From NCBI GenBank assembly GCA_028275345.1, contig JAPWUV010000005.1:124001-188000 (forward strand): DNA of 64,000 nt, given 5' to 3'. Positions 8,555 to 17,451 of the stretch are shown here, one piece after another. The position numbers were made by a program, and so were the translations under genes. How positions within the stretch are numbered: the stretch's first letter is position 1; each line of letters opens with the position of its first letter. This DNA comes from a bacterium (GTDB lineage Bacteria > Zhuqueibacterota > Zhuqueibacteria > Oleimicrobiales > Geothermoviventaceae). Under the pieces are notes generated by a model that saw only the letters and a list, made by a program, of their open reading frames with translations, was not told where the DNA came from and searched no databases.

Positions 8555-10624
8555 ATGGCCAACCACTCAGCGTGTCTCCGCCGGTATGCAGGCGTGGTCG
8601 CGCTCACTCTCGTGCTTGGCTTCCCCCACCCTCTCCCGGGCCAAAGGGTTAGGCCCTCCGACCCCCGTCTCCTCTACGACGTCCTCACCTACCGCCTGCA
8701 CTTCACCGTACGTCCGGACTCGCAACGCCTGAACGGGACGAACGAAATCTGCGTCCGTTGGCTCAGCGACAAGGCGGACTCACTCGTGCTGGACGCCGGG
8801 GAACGGCTCCGTATCCTGAGTGCCGAGATGGACGGTAGCCCCGCGATCCCCCTCCAGTTCCGAAAATGGGGCCAAAGGCTTTCCATCGCGCTCCCCGGAG
8901 AGGTTGGCGCGGGCGCAAGGTTGAAAGTCCGGATTCATTTCAGCTACTCCCCCGGCCAAGGCTTTGAGGAGCCCGTCCAATTCGACAAGACCGACGACGG
9001 CAAACCCTGGATCAACACTTCTTGCCAGCTGGTCGGAGCACATCAGTGGTGGCCATGCAAGGCTTCTTTCTTCCACCCCGAAGACAAGCCAGATTCCGTG
9101 TGGATCTCCCTCACGTTCCCCGACACCCTCTACGGCATCGCCAACGGACGCTTCCTGGGTGCAGATAGCCTCGGGGGTTGGAAGACCACGCATTGGCTTG
9201 TTGTTCATCCTCGCCTCACCTACCTGATTGCCCTCTACATCGGCCCCTACTCCCTCCTGACCCAGAGGTACGAGTCGGCCTTCGCCGGCAAGACCGTCTT
9301 GAATTACTACGTGCTCTCCAAGGACACGGCCCGGGCGCGGGCGGAGTTCTTCCCGCGTATCCCCGAGCTGGTGAAGTGCTACGAGCGCTGGTTCGGGCCT
9401 TTTGCTTTCTGGGACGAGAAATTCGCTCTGGTGCAGTCCAGCATCCCCGGAATGGAGCATTCGACCGCCGTGGCGGTGGGACCGATCTTCCCGCACACGT
9501 TGCGACCCGGCGAGCCGAATCCGCTCTCTTGGTACGAGGAGTATTTCAACTACATGGCCATCCATGAGACGGCCCACGAGTGGTGGGGAAATGCGGTTTC
9601 CGCCCGGGATTGGGGAGAGTTCTGGCTTCACGAAGCCTTCGCCACGTATGCGGAAGCCTTGTGGGTGGAGCACATTTTCGGCCCCGAGGTGATGCACCAA
9701 TACATGGCCAAGCTGTCCTTCCGCATTGATTCGCTGGAAACCGTGTACCGCCCGCGACATGCGGACGCACGGGAAGCCTATCACCTGAACATCTACTACA
9801 AAGGGGCCTGGATCCTGCATATGCTGAGATACGTCATGGGCGACAGCGGGTTTTTCGCGGCCCTTCGGGAATACAACTGTTCCTCCCGCCTCCGCTACGC
9901 CAATGCCAGTACTTCGGACTTTCAGAGCATTTGCGAAAGACTCTACGGAGGAGACCTCTCCTGGTTCTTCCTCGAATGGGTGTATCGTCCGGGCTGGCCC
10001 CGGATCGACGTTCAGTGCATCCCGGCCGGCCGAAAGCTGAAGGTAGTGATCCGGGATACGTGCTTCGTGCCCAATGCCTTCCGCATGCCTGTGGATCTTC
10101 GGGTAGAGACGGACGGAGGCAATCTTCACCGACGCGTGTGGGCCGAGCCGGGTCGGCAACGAATGGAGCTGGACTTCCCCTACCCCGTGCGCCGGGCCGA
10201 GCCGACGGGCCTCCGCTGGATCCTGGACGGCCCGAAGGCCGGAGAGCTTTGGTACTTCACGGACCTGGACTTCATCAAGGGGGAGTTTCTCCATCAGCTC
10301 GAATTCACGGAGGATCGACAGATCCGCGTCGGTTCGGACTCCGCCTGCTGGGTGTCGCCAGTGCGCTCTCTTTTCCCCGGGGCCAAATGGCTGCGGATCC
10401 GGATTGACCGGTCGATCGACCCGCGCCACGCTGCGATTCGCGTCCAGGTGAGGGAACCGAGTCTTCTCCGACGCGAGGAGAAGCCCTGGCTTCCCGTGCC
10501 CGAAGATGGTTCCCTCCCCCTCGAGCTCCGCGGGGCGAGCAGGCTGCGGTACCGCTTGGAGTTCGGCGCGCTCCGAGGCCAGAAGCTTCCTTTGCCCAAA
10601 GTCGTGTTGGAATACAGCCGCTGA
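8555..10624 (+). CDS. Secreted M1-family metallopeptidase (aminopeptidase N-like)
   Basis: 689-residue protein with signal peptide (ALTLVLGFPHPLPGQ). The M1 hallmarks are present: zinc motif HETAH at 337-341 with the third ligand Glu360 18 residues on (LHEAFATYAE), and the exopeptidase motif appears as GMEHSTA in place of GAMEN. It should remove N-terminal residues from peptides in the periplasm or outside the cell. Domain order is beta-sandwich N-domain (about 30-230), catalytic thermolysin-like domain (about 230-480), and a beta-rich C-terminal part without a sorting domain. ATG 8555 follows GGAGG at 5 nt; the frame is open 18 codons further upstream. The next gene is a transporter, which may import products. 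Confidence 0.9.
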   Translation: MANHSACLRRYAGVVALTLVLGFPHPLPGQRVRPSDPRLLYDVLTYRLHFTVRPDSQRLNGTNEICVRWLSDKADSLVLDAGERLRILSAEMDGSPAIPLQFRKWGQRLSIALPGEVGAGARLKVRIHFSYSPGQGFEEPVQFDKTDDGKPWINTSCQLVGAHQWWPCKASFFHPEDKPDSVWISLTFPDTLYGIANGRFLGADSLGGWKTTHWLVVHPRLTYLIALYIGPYSLLTQRYESAFAGKTVLNYYVLSKDTARARAEFFPRIPELVKCYERWFGPFAFWDEKFALVQSSIPGMEHSTAVAVGPIFPHTLRPGEPNPLSWYEEYFNYMAIHETAHEWWGNAVSARDWGEFWLHEAFATYAEALWVEHIFGPEVMHQYMAKLSFRIDSLETVYRPRHADAREAYHLNIYYKGAWILHMLRYVMGDSGFFAALREYNCSSRLRYANASTSDFQSICERLYGGDLSWFFLEWVYRPGWPRIDVQCIPAGRKLKVVIRDTCFVPNAFRMPVDLRVETDGGNLHRRVWAEPGRQRMELDFPYPVRRAEPTGLRWILDGPKAGELWYFTDLDFIKGEFLHQLEFTEDRQIRVGSDSACWVSPVRSLFPGAKWLRIRIDRSIDPRHAAIRVQVREPSLLRREEKPWLPVPEDGSLPLELRGASRLRYRLEFGALRGQKLPLPKVVLEYSR

Positions 10625-10809
10625 GCTCGCGCGCCGTCTCGCCGGAACGGGACGAAGGCGTTCCCGAGATGCACGTCCCCGACGGCGGCAGAAGGATTTG
10701 CAAAGAGCGCGGACCGAGATTCCTTTCCCCTCGACGCGCGAAAGCGACCATGCCTCGACAGGCTGGATGATTCTCCCGTTGGACCTGCAAGCAGAGTGGG
10801 CGTGTGACG

Positions 10810-12255
10810 ATGGGATTCGCTCGCGTGGATTTCGTGGTCCTGGCGGCGTATCTGGTGCTGGTCACCGGGATCGGGTGCTGGTTTGGCTCGCGCTTGCGAG
10901 ACTCGCGCGACTATTTCCTTGGCGGCCGCAATCTCCCCTGGTGGGCGGTGAGTCTGTCGATCGTGGCCACGGAGACGAGCTCCCTGACCTTCATCGGCGT
11001 GCCTGCCCTGGCCTTCGCTTCGAACATGGCCTTTCTGCAGCTCACCTTCGGGTACTTCCTGGCTCGGATTGTCATCAGCTGGCTCTTCCTGCCCGCGTAT
11101 TACCGGGGTGAGCTGTTCACGGCGTACCAATTCCTCGATCAGCGGTTCGGGGGGAAGACCCGTAGCTTCGCCTCGGTGATCTTTCTCGGAACGCGCGTCC
11201 TCGCCGACGGGGTGCGGCTCTTCGCGACGGCGATTCCTTTAGCGATGATCTCCGGGATCGGCTACGCGAAGGCCATTGCCATCATCTGCATCGCCACGGT
11301 GGTCTACACCTATGTCGGGGGCATCAAAGCCGTCGTCTGGATGGACGTGATCCAGATCCTGATCTACCTGGCCGGGGCGGGCGTGGCGGTACTGGCAATC
11401 CTCCACGCATTGCCGGGAGGCTGGAGCGAAGTGGTGGCAGTCGGATCCGCTTCCGGGAAATTCGACTGGTTCCAACCCCATTTCGACCTGCGGGCCCCGT
11501 ACACGATCTGGGCTGGGCTCATCGGCGGCACGTTTCTGACCATGGCCAGTCACGGGACGGATCAGCTGATGGTACAGCGGCTTCTGACGTGTCGCCATCT
11601 GCGGGACGGACAGCGCGCGCTCGTCGGGAGCGGCATCCTCATCATCGCGCAGTTCGCTTTCTTCCTGCTCATCGGGGTCATGCTCTTCGCCTTCTTCCAG
11701 CGCTACCCGGCGGATCCGGCTCCGTCGCGTCCGGACGAGGTATTCCCGCTGTTCATTGTGCGGCATCTTCCGTCGGGGCTTTCCGGTTTGGTTGTGGCAG
11801 CCATCTTTGCCGCGGCCATGTCCACCCTTTCGGGTACCCTCAATTCTCTGGCCAGTAGCACCGTCGTGGACCTTTACAAGCCCCTCTCCCGGAGGAAGCT
11901 ATCGCCCCGACAAGAGCTGCTGATCAGCCGGTTGGTGACCCTGGCTTGGGCTCTTGTCCTCGTGGGGGTGGCGGCCTTGGCATCCTCGTGGGGCAACGTG
12001 CTCGAGGTCGGCCTCACCATTGCCAGCTTCACTTACGGTAGCCTGCTTGGGATCTTCCTTCTCGGCCGCTTGGCCAAGAGAGCTACGCAAACCGGCGCAC
12101 TGGTGGGGATGGCTATCGGGCTTGCGACGATGCTGGGAGTGAGCCTGACGCCCATTGCTTGGCCGTGGTACGTTTTCATCGGAGCGAACGTGACCTTCGC
12201 CGCCGGGCTCTTGGCCAGCGGAATCGATTCGAGACGCCTCGGATCCTCTGGCTGA
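10810..12255 (+). CDS. Sodium:solute symporter (SSS family), second paralogue
   Basis: 481 residues with about 13 transmembrane helices. It opens with VDFVVLAAYLVLVTGIGCWF, followed by DYFLGGRNLPWWAVSLSIVA and TETSSLTFIGVPALAF, the signature of the SGLT/SLC5-like branch, and later LSGLVVAAIFAAAMSTLSGT with the Na+-site serine/threonine cluster. It differs clearly from the other SSS protein in this window (different loops, no C-terminal extension). A GTG at 10804 is an alternative start; neither has a strong ribosome binding site. It lies 185 bp after the M1 peptidase gene. The substrate is unknown; sugars or amino acids are family norms. Confidence 0.9.
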   Translation: MGFARVDFVVLAAYLVLVTGIGCWFGSRLRDSRDYFLGGRNLPWWAVSLSIVATETSSLTFIGVPALAFASNMAFLQLTFGYFLARIVISWLFLPAYYRGELFTAYQFLDQRFGGKTRSFASVIFLGTRVLADGVRLFATAIPLAMISGIGYAKAIAIICIATVVYTYVGGIKAVVWMDVIQILIYLAGAGVAVLAILHALPGGWSEVVAVGSASGKFDWFQPHFDLRAPYTIWAGLIGGTFLTMASHGTDQLMVQRLLTCRHLRDGQRALVGSGILIIAQFAFFLLIGVMLFAFFQRYPADPAPSRPDEVFPLFIVRHLPSGLSGLVVAAIFAAAMSTLSGTLNSLASSTVVDLYKPLSRRKLSPRQELLISRLVTLAWALVLVGVAALASSWGNVLEVGLTIASFTYGSLLGIFLLGRLAKRATQTGALVGMAIGLATMLGVSLTPIAWPWYVFIGANVTFAAGLLASGIDSRRLGSSG

Positions 12256-12403
12256 CGTAGGCCTTGCCGCGCCTACCCCCACGCGCAAGTATCCAAACCT
12301 GTTCCTGCTCGATTGGGATGACTCGGGAGGGGGGAAGGCATCGGTGTGCGTCGTTGGGAGCCACTTCGGGCTCGGGAAGGTGGTTCGTACTACCCTCCCT
12401 CCC

Positions 12404-12440
12404 CAAAAACGAAGAGGCCTCCCTCTCGGGAGGCCTTCTT
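12404..12440 (-). terminator. Terminator of the ECF sigma / Spy-like operon
   Basis: Read on the minus strand, GAAGGCCTCCC pairs with GGGAGGCCTCTTC around GAGA and is followed by CGTTTTTGG. It lies about 70 bp beyond the last gene of the minus-strand operon. It is nearly symmetrical, so it may also stop plus-strand transcription from the symporter gene. Confidence 0.8.
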
Positions 12441-12508
12441 CGGTCTGGCTACTGGTTGAAGGGAGGAGAGAGGAGGAAGCAGCCAGACTTTCTTGGAGAG
12501 GAACGAGC

Positions 12509-13021
12509 TTACCGCATTTCGATCACTCTTTCGACCCTGCGTGCGGGGCCGGGACCCTCATGCAGCATGATGCGCCGCCCCTCGCGGACCCCACAACCCA
12601 GACACCGCTTGCCGCACCCAAAACCCACGAAGCCTTGCTCACGCAGCTTCTTGCGCTGCTCGGGGGTCAGGAGCTTGAGGACGGACAGGTGGTGCGCGGC
12701 ACGCTTCTTCTGGAGCGTAGCTTCCAACTTCTGGATTTCATCGATTTTGGCCTCGACGGCTTTTAGATCCGGCGTCTCGGCCATCATTAGCTGCCGCAAC
12801 TCAAGGCGCCTCACCCCCAGCTCATTTCGGATCGGCAGGGTCTCCTTGGCAAACTCCAGGTGCAGGCTGGACAGCTTCGCCCGCTGTTCTTCCGTCAGGT
12901 CAAGCTTGGACCAAATGGGCTTCGCCGGATCCGGGTCAGAGCATGGGCCAGGCTGAGCGAGCGCATAGCCCGCAGTCAGCAGCAAAGCAAGCATCGTCGG
13001 AATCGCTACGGCTTTTCTCAT
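12509..13021 (-). CDS. Spy/CpxP-like periplasmic protein (LTxxQ type), distal copy
   Basis: 170 residues with a cleavable signal peptide ending near GYALAQ. It is mostly helical and charged, with two 'LTxEQ' motifs: LDLTEEQRAKLSSLHLEF and LLTPEQRKKLREQGF, the pattern of the Spy/CpxP/zinc-resistance (metal_resist) family. In enterobacteria these are ATP-independent periplasmic chaperones or metal sensors that damp envelope stress. After the helical part comes a tail with three Cys (GFGCGKRCLGCG), which could bind metal. It is last of four co-directional genes; a strong AAGGAGGTGG box precedes the ATG, and the gene upstream reads 86 nt into it in another frame. Confidence 0.75.
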   Translation of the reverse strand: MRKAVAIPTMLALLLTAGYALAQPGPCSDPDPAKPIWSKLDLTEEQRAKLSSLHLEFAKETLPIRNELGVRRLELRQLMMAETPDLKAVEAKIDEIQKLEATLQKKRAAHHLSVLKLLTPEQRKKLREQGFVGFGCGKRCLGCGVREGRRIMLHEGPGPARRVERVIEMR

Positions 13022-13565
13022 TTAGACCACCTCCTTCGCGTTGCAATTGGTTGGGTTTATTGAGATCGGGGTTCCCAGGGCCGTCCTCCCCACGGAACTC
13101 TCGTCGGCGGTGAGGCCTTGGGCCCCGCTGTTTGACCATATCCTCTATCATCTTCCGGAAGCGAGCGGCTTGTTCCGGGCTCAACTCGTCCCGCAGTTGC
13201 GTGAAGAATCGCAGGGTGCGCAGTTCCATTTGTGCCTGCAGCTCGCTGATGCGCCGGATGTGCTGCGCAACCTGCGCGCTGTCGGCGGGACCATTGAGCA
13301 CCGCGCTGGCCAGGGCCGTGCGCTCCTTCCGAAGTTCCTCCCACATGGGATGCATGCTGCGGAAGTAGTCGTCTCGGATGCTATCAAATCTGGCCTTCTG
13401 CTTCTCCGTCAGGTTCAATTCCGCCCAGGGTTCCGCCGGTCGGCGCGGGGGCTTGGCCCGGGCCGACACCGGTCCCTTCGACCAATAGTAGGCGATGACC
13501 GCCACCGCCGCGATGTTCACCGCCACGGAAAAGAGCAAAGCATAGAGCATCCAGCGCGCCTTCAT
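12936..13565 (-). CDS. Membrane-anchored Spy-like protein (LTxxQ type), proximal copy
   Basis: 209 residues, with an N-terminal transmembrane anchor (WMLYALLFSVAVNIAAVAVIAYYW) followed by a periplasmic helical domain with the paired motifs LNLTEKQKARFDSIRDDY and ELSPEQAARFRKMIEDM. The arrangement resembles Spy-like and CnrX-type sensors, which restrain an ECF system. Its ATG overlaps the anti-sigma stop (ATGA). The last 29 codons overlap the next gene in a different frame; that tail is low-complexity and probably a read-through of the natural end rather than a functional region. It is a paralogue of the following gene, implying tandem duplication and divergence. Confidence 0.75.
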   Translation of the reverse strand: MKARWMLYALLFSVAVNIAAVAVIAYYWSKGPVSARAKPPRRPAEPWAELNLTEKQKARFDSIRDDYFRSMHPMWEELRKERTALASAVLNGPADSAQVAQHIRRISELQAQMELRTLRFFTQLRDELSPEQAARFRKMIEDMVKQRGPRPHRRREFRGEDGPGNPDLNKPNQLQREGGGLNEKSRSDSDDACFAADCGLCARSAWPML

Positions 13566-14023
13566 CGGTTCCCCCCCGCGGTGGCAAAGGCAACGTTCTC
13601 CACCGCTTCTGTAAATGACCCAGTGAGGGGGTCAACCACGAGCGACGATTCGGATTCCGCAATCCCGGCTGTTTCCACGGAGGCCGGCTGCAGGAGTCGG
13701 TTCAGGTGAGAGCCGAGCAAGGCGCCGAGGATCAATCCGGATGCCACCACCAAGGGCACCAAGACACGTTCGAGCACAAGGCCCCACCGCGGAACCTGCG
13801 TCGGCCTTCCGGTCTCGAGGGCCGCAAGACGAGCGGAAATCTTGGCCGGTAGCCAGTCCGGAGCTTCCGGGCACTGCCACTGCGCCAGCAGCGCATCGAG
13901 CGCCAGCATCCGATCCCGAAACGCTTGGCACTGCGTGCAGCTCTGCACGTGCGCCTGAGCCTCTTTGGCGCCCTCCAGTGTCACATCTCGAGCCAGAAGC
14001 CTTTGGACATCGCTGCAGGTCAT
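13562..14023 (-). CDS. Anti-sigma factor with N-terminal zinc-finger (zf-HC2) domain
   Basis: 153 residues. The cytoplasmic N-terminal domain carries the ZAS motif AHVQSCTQCQAF (HxxxCxxC), the element that clamps ECF sigma factors. One transmembrane helix (VPLVVASGLILGALLG) follows near residue 100, then a short periplasmic tail. It is encoded just after the ECF sigma gene, 50 nt apart, the normal arrangement for a sigma/anti-sigma pair. I took the ATG at 14023, preceded by GAGGTG at 9 nt; upstream TTG (14077, overlapping the sigma stop) or GTG starts are possible. It should hold the sigma factor inactive at the membrane until envelope stress is sensed, perhaps through the two Spy-like proteins downstream. 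Confidence 0.85.
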   Translation of the reverse strand: MTCSDVQRLLARDVTLEGAKEAQAHVQSCTQCQAFRDRMLALDALLAQWQCPEAPDWLPAKISARLAALETGRPTQVPRWGLVLERVLVPLVVASGLILGALLGSHLNRLLQPASVETAGIAESESSLVVDPLTGSFTEAVENVAFATAGGNR

Positions 14024-14073
14024 CTCGTCAATCACCTCGGTCGTTCGTCCGCTTCTAAATACACCCAGCCGCT

Positions 14074-14787
14074 TCAATCCTTGCGCCGATTTTCTCGATT
14101 CCGGCCACTCGTCTCCCGATCCACCTGCAGGTCGATTTCGAGAAGGTCAGCCAGTTTCTCGGCGAGCGCCTCCTTCGCTCGATGCAACCGCGACTCCACG
14201 GAGGCCACCGATGTGCCCATGACCTCCGCGATCTCTTTGTAGCTCATTCCCTCGTAGCGGTGGAGAATGATCGCGATGCGCTGTTTCTCCGGCAAGGATT
14301 CGATGGCCTTGCGCACGGCCCCCGCCCTTTCCTCCCTCTCGAGGAGATCGTCGGGCTGGGGCACTTGGGCGCGGAAGAGACTGGCGTATTCGTCGCCATC
14401 GGCCTCCGACTCTTGAGGTCGAAGAAGTGCGTTCAGCGACAACCACCGCCGTCTGCGGCGCCAGCGGAGCACGTTCAGGCAATGATTGAGGGAGATCCGA
14501 TAAAGCCAGGTCGAGAAGCGGAGATTTGGGTCAAAGCTGCGGGCCGCCTTGTAGACTTTGAGGAAGATCTCCTGCGTGGCATCCTCAGCGTCTTCGGCGC
14601 TACCGAGCAAGCGATAGCTCGTTGCGTACACCTTGCGGTAGTAGCGGCGAATGAGCCGGTCGTAGGCCAAACGGTCGCCCGAGGCCGCCCGAGCCATCAG
14701 CTCGGAATCTTCCTCCGACTGCGCGGCGGTATCCACTTGCTCCAGCAACCGGCCCTGGGGCTGATCCTGTGGGGTCTTCTCCTGCAT
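14074..14787 (-). CDS. ECF-type RNA polymerase sigma factor (RpoE-like)
   Basis: 237 residues. Region 2 is visible as YDRLIRRYYRKVYATSYRLL, then SAEDAEDATQEIFLKVYKAA and FSTWLYRISLNHCLNVLR (regions 2.2-2.4); region 4 as LPEKQRIAIILHRYEGMSY followed by YKEIAEVMGTSVASVESRLH, the helix-turn-helix that reads the -35 box. Between them is an Arg-rich linker (RWRRRRRWLSL). ATG 14787 has GGGAGG 3 nt upstream. It heads a four-gene operon with its anti-sigma factor and two Spy-like proteins, so the regulon probably concerns envelope or metal stress and is likely self-activating. I do not see a definite ECF-type promoter upstream. Confidence 0.93.
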   Translation of the reverse strand: MQEKTPQDQPQGRLLEQVDTAAQSEEDSELMARAASGDRLAYDRLIRRYYRKVYATSYRLLGSAEDAEDATQEIFLKVYKAARSFDPNLRFSTWLYRISLNHCLNVLRWRRRRRWLSLNALLRPQESEADGDEYASLFRAQVPQPDDLLEREERAGAVRKAIESLPEKQRIAIILHRYEGMSYKEIAEVMGTSVASVESRLHRAKEALAEKLADLLEIDLQVDRETSGRNRENRRKD

Positions 14788-15345
14788 CCGCCTCCCACCA
14801 TGACGAGGACCATGATCCGCTACGGCCGCAGCTTTCAGCACCTCCGCGCTCTACATGCCGGAATTCCCGCGTTGCCGGGACAGCCGCGTACGGACTCTTC
14901 TGCCGCGCGCTTCGCTTGCGGCGAGAGTCTCGTGTCGGGAGGTGGCTCCCGCTTACACACCTTGATACACCGCAATTCCAGAACACCTGCCCTCGGGGCA
15001 GAGTTCCAGCACCGGACGGAGCCGATGACCACAGCGCGGGATTTGAGCCTCCGCTCCGAAGGGCCCGGAAGATGTTGAGCCCCGGAGAGGGTTTCCGTGC
15101 TTCCCCTCAGAGCCCGGGCCCGCGGGGACGTGTGCCTATCCACCGCCACGGTAGCCGCCCCTGAAATACGAAGAGCCCGCCGGTCATTGCCGGACGGGCT
15201 CTTCCTTGGGAAGGAGGGCCTGCCATGAAGCCAAACCTATCAACGCCAGAGTGCCCCCTCGGTTCACGGAAGTTTTTGTAACAGATCTTGCCCTGCGCCT
15301 TTCACCCGAAGGGAGCCCGATCCCTCTCGGTTCCATCCGCGGGCT
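14788..15345. other. Intergenic region upstream of the sigma gene
   Basis: 558 bp holding the presumed promoter of the sigma operon (minus strand) and the terminator of the ribosomal operon. On the minus strand near 14970-14990 there is GGAATT followed 17 bp later by GTAAG, which loosely resembles an ECF promoter; I do not call it. No gene seen. Confidence 0.4.
15170..15205 (-). terminator. Hairpin downstream of rplS, probable terminator
   Basis: GAAGAGCCCG-(T)CCGG and CCGG-CGGGCTCTTC form a stem of about 14 bp around CAATGA, 140 bp beyond the rplS stop. The following GTATTTC is weakly U-rich. Confidence 0.55.
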
Positions 15346-15711
15346 TCACTTCTCCTCTTCGCGCTGCTTGTCCCGTTTCTCCTGGATCCGCGCCGCCTTG
15401 CTGGACAGGCCGCGCAGGTAGAACAGCTTGGCCCGCCGCACCTTGCCCCGCCGGACCCTCTCGATCTTCACGATGTTCGGAGAGTGCAGCGGGAAGATCC
15501 TTTCCACGCCGATGCCATCGGAAACCTTCCGCACGGTGAAGGTCTCGTTGATGCCGCTTCCCCGGCGCGAGATCACCACTCCCTGGAACACCTGGATGCG
15601 TTCCTTGTCACCCTCGATGACCTTGACGTGCACCGCGACGGTGTCGCCGGGCCCGAACTCAGGAATGTCGGTCTTCAGTTGCGACGCCGCGACCAGATCC
15701 ACCTTGTTCAT
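15346..15711 (-). CDS. rplS: 50S ribosomal protein L19
   Basis: 121 residues, normal length for L19, which sits at the 30S-50S interface near the tRNA A site. Family segments are [44 protein letters not shown] and [12 protein letters not shown], ending with [12 protein letters not shown]. The ATG lies 2 nt after the trmD stop, with GGAGG overlapping the end of trmD, so it is translationally coupled. It is the last gene of the rpsP operon. Confidence 0.98.
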   Translation of the reverse strand: MNKVDLVAASQLKTDIPEFGPGDTVAVHVKVIEGDKERIQVFQGVVISRRGSGINETFTVRKVSDGIGVERIFPLHSPNIVKIERVRRGKVRRAKLFYLRGLSSKAARIQEKRDKQREEEK

Positions 15712-15712
15712 A

Positions 15713-16477
15713 CTAACCTCCGTTGCGAGCCACTCTCAGGGCTGTTCGGCTTTCTGACGCGTCCTGATATCTCCGCAGATACCTCTCGTACAAATCCGGC
15801 CGGCGCTGGCGCGTCCTCTCGAGCGCCTTCTCCAGCCGCCACTTCTCAATCTCGGCGTGGTGCCCGGAGAGAAGCACCTCCGGCACGCGCATGCCCTCGA
15901 AGACCTCCGGCCGGGTATAGTGGGGATGATCGAGGATCCCGCGGGAGAACGAATCGGTAGTAGCCGACTCGTAGTCGCTCAGCACCCCAGGGACCAACCG
16001 CACTACCGAATCGATCACCACGAGCGCCGGAAGCTCTCCCCCGGAGAGGACGTAATCCCCAATCGAGATCTCGTCGGTCACTAAGGCTTCCCGCACGCGT
16101 TCATCCACCCCCTTGTAATGACCGCAGATGAGCACCAGATGCCTCTCGCGCGATAGCTCCTCGGCGAGGTCCTGCGTGTACGTCGTCCCGTCGGGTGTGA
16201 GAAGGATGATCCGGGGCCGGATCGGGTCGCAGCGACGCACGATCTCTCGCACGCAGCGAAAGATGGGCTCCGGCTTGAGCACCATCCCCGGCCCACCGCC
16301 GTAGGGATAGTCGTCGATCTGCTTGTGCTTGTCCCGGGTGTAGTTGCGGAGATCGTAGACGTCGATCCGCACGAGTCCCTTGGCCTGGGCACGACGAAGG
16401 ATGCTCTCTTCCAAGGGACTGCGAACGAGGTTCGGGAAGCCGGTCACCACATGAATGTGAAGGCGAACCTCCTTCAT
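15713..16477 (-). CDS. trmD: tRNA (guanine-N1)-methyltransferase
   Basis: 254 residues. It methylates G37 of tRNAs with a G36pG37 sequence, using S-adenosylmethionine in a trefoil-knot (SPOUT) fold and preventing +1 frameshifting. Visible family motifs are [32 protein letters not shown] and [21 protein letters not shown], where the knot binds AdoMet. The N-terminus [20 protein letters not shown] is slightly different from the usual 'DIlTlFPeMf' but in register. Its ATG overlaps the rimM stop (ATGA). Confidence 0.97.
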   Translation of the reverse strand: MKEVRLHIHVVTGFPNLVRSPLEESILRRAQAKGLVRIDVYDLRNYTRDKHKQIDDYPYGGGPGMVLKPEPIFRCVREIVRRCDPIRPRIILLTPDGTTYTQDLAEELSRERHLVLICGHYKGVDERVREALVTDEISIGDYVLSGGELPALVVIDSVVRLVPGVLSDYESATTDSFSRGILDHPHYTRPEVFEGMRVPEVLLSGHHAEIEKWRLEKALERTRQRRPDLYERYLRRYQDASESRTALRVARNGG

Positions 16478-16998
16478 TCGGTCAAACCTTCCAAGGCCTT
16501 GACCCGAATCGTCCCGCCCTCGATATCCACGTCTTCTATAATCTCGGCCACGGCTGGAACCAGGATCTCCTTTTCGCCCTCGCGGACGACCCAAACGTCG
16601 CTGGCGGGAAGCTCCAGAATCTCCGTCAACGTACCCAGCCTTTCCCCGCTGCTCGTGCGGACTTCGAGCCCCACCAGCTGGAACGCGTAGTAGCTACCTG
16701 GCTCCAGTGGCGGCACCTCCTCGATCGGGATGGAAACCTCGCTCGACCGCCAGCTTTCAGCCTCCTCCCTGGATCCCACGCCCTTGAGCTTGAGCAGGAT
16801 GATCCGACCGCGGGCCCGAAATCGCTCCACCCCGTACTCCTGGCGACGTCCTCCCTGCGACTCAAGGAGCACCCGGGTCGCCTGACAAAAACGAGCTACT
16901 CCCTCATCGACCCCGATGACCTTCATCTCTCCACGGACGCCGTGGGGTCGGACGACGTACCCGATGGAAACCCATTTGGGGGACTCAGGCACTTCCAT
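16474..16998 (-). CDS. rimM: Ribosome maturation factor RimM
   Basis: 174 residues. RimM helps assemble the 30S head by binding S19 during 16S rRNA maturation. The N-terminal beta-barrel begins [19 protein letters not shown], the family signature, and the C-terminal PRC-barrel domain contains [30 protein letters not shown] and [18 protein letters not shown]. The start codon immediately follows the khpA stop and its neighbours are the conserved operon members. Confidence 0.97.
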   Translation of the reverse strand: MEVPESPKWVSIGYVVRPHGVRGEMKVIGVDEGVARFCQATRVLLESQGGRRQEYGVERFRARGRIILLKLKGVGSREEAESWRSSEVSIPIEEVPPLEPGSYYAFQLVGLEVRTSSGERLGTLTEILELPASDVWVVREGEKEILVPAVAEIIEDVDIEGGTIRVKALEGLTE

Positions 16999-17241
16999 TC
17001 ACTCTTTTTTCTCGAGGATTTCCAGCACCGCCCGACGCCTGCCTTGCTTGGCGCAAGCTGCCGCAAGCAAGACCCGCATCGCCTTTGCGATGGCACCGCG
17101 ATGGCCTATCACCTTGCCCAGCTCCTGCCGCGGGACCCGAAGCTCGAACACGCTGGTCTGCTCGCCGGCCACTTCCTGAACTTCGACGCTGTCCGGATCG
17201 TCCACGAGGTGTCTGGCGATGAACTCCACGAACTCTCTCAT
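16999..17241 (-). CDS. khpA: KH-domain RNA-binding protein KhpA
   Basis: 80 residues, one KH domain with the RNA-contacting GxxG loop in GKVIGHRGAIAKAMR. In other bacteria KhpA (YlqC) works with KhpB and affects cell-division and sRNA-related regulation. ATG 17241 follows AAGGAGGGG; the frame stays open upstream but without family similarity. It is placed between rpsP and rimM exactly as in most bacteria. Confidence 0.93.
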   Translation of the reverse strand: MREFVEFIARHLVDDPDSVEVQEVAGEQTSVFELRVPRQELGKVIGHRGAIAKAMRVLLAAACAKQGRRRAVLEILEKKE

Positions 17242-17451
17242 CGCTCCACCCCTCCTTCGGCGATGCCTCTCCTCGACGGTCGGGGAACGCCGATGACCCG
17301 CTGATACTAACATGCGCCAATAGTTGGACGACGACGCCCCCAAATGGTTCACGCGCGGTTTCTGTCAAAGAACGCCTCAGGAAGTACGATTTGGCCTCCT
17401 CGGCCCACAGGCCGGCAGGGACCTCAGACTCCCACAATAGCTATGCGGTCC

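Noticed and set aside
6973-8607. A long minus-strand frame spanning the lipoprotein, the tRNA and the M1 leader
   Set aside because: It would run through tRNA-Leu and its terminator on the opposite strand; no protein family features.
12936-13565. Reading the two Spy-like genes as a single frameshifted gene
   Set aside because: Each has its own hydrophobic N-terminus, LTxxQ pair and ribosome binding site, so they are two paralogues.
14788-15345. ECF-type promoter (GGAATT plus 17 bp plus GTAAG) upstream of the sigma gene
   Set aside because: Too short a match to separate from chance without other members of the regulon.
15713-16594. An N-terminally longer TrmD starting at 16594
   Set aside because: The extra 39 codons are Arg/Gly-rich antisense-like sequence inside rimM; the ATG at 16477 overlaps the rimM stop and aligns with the family.
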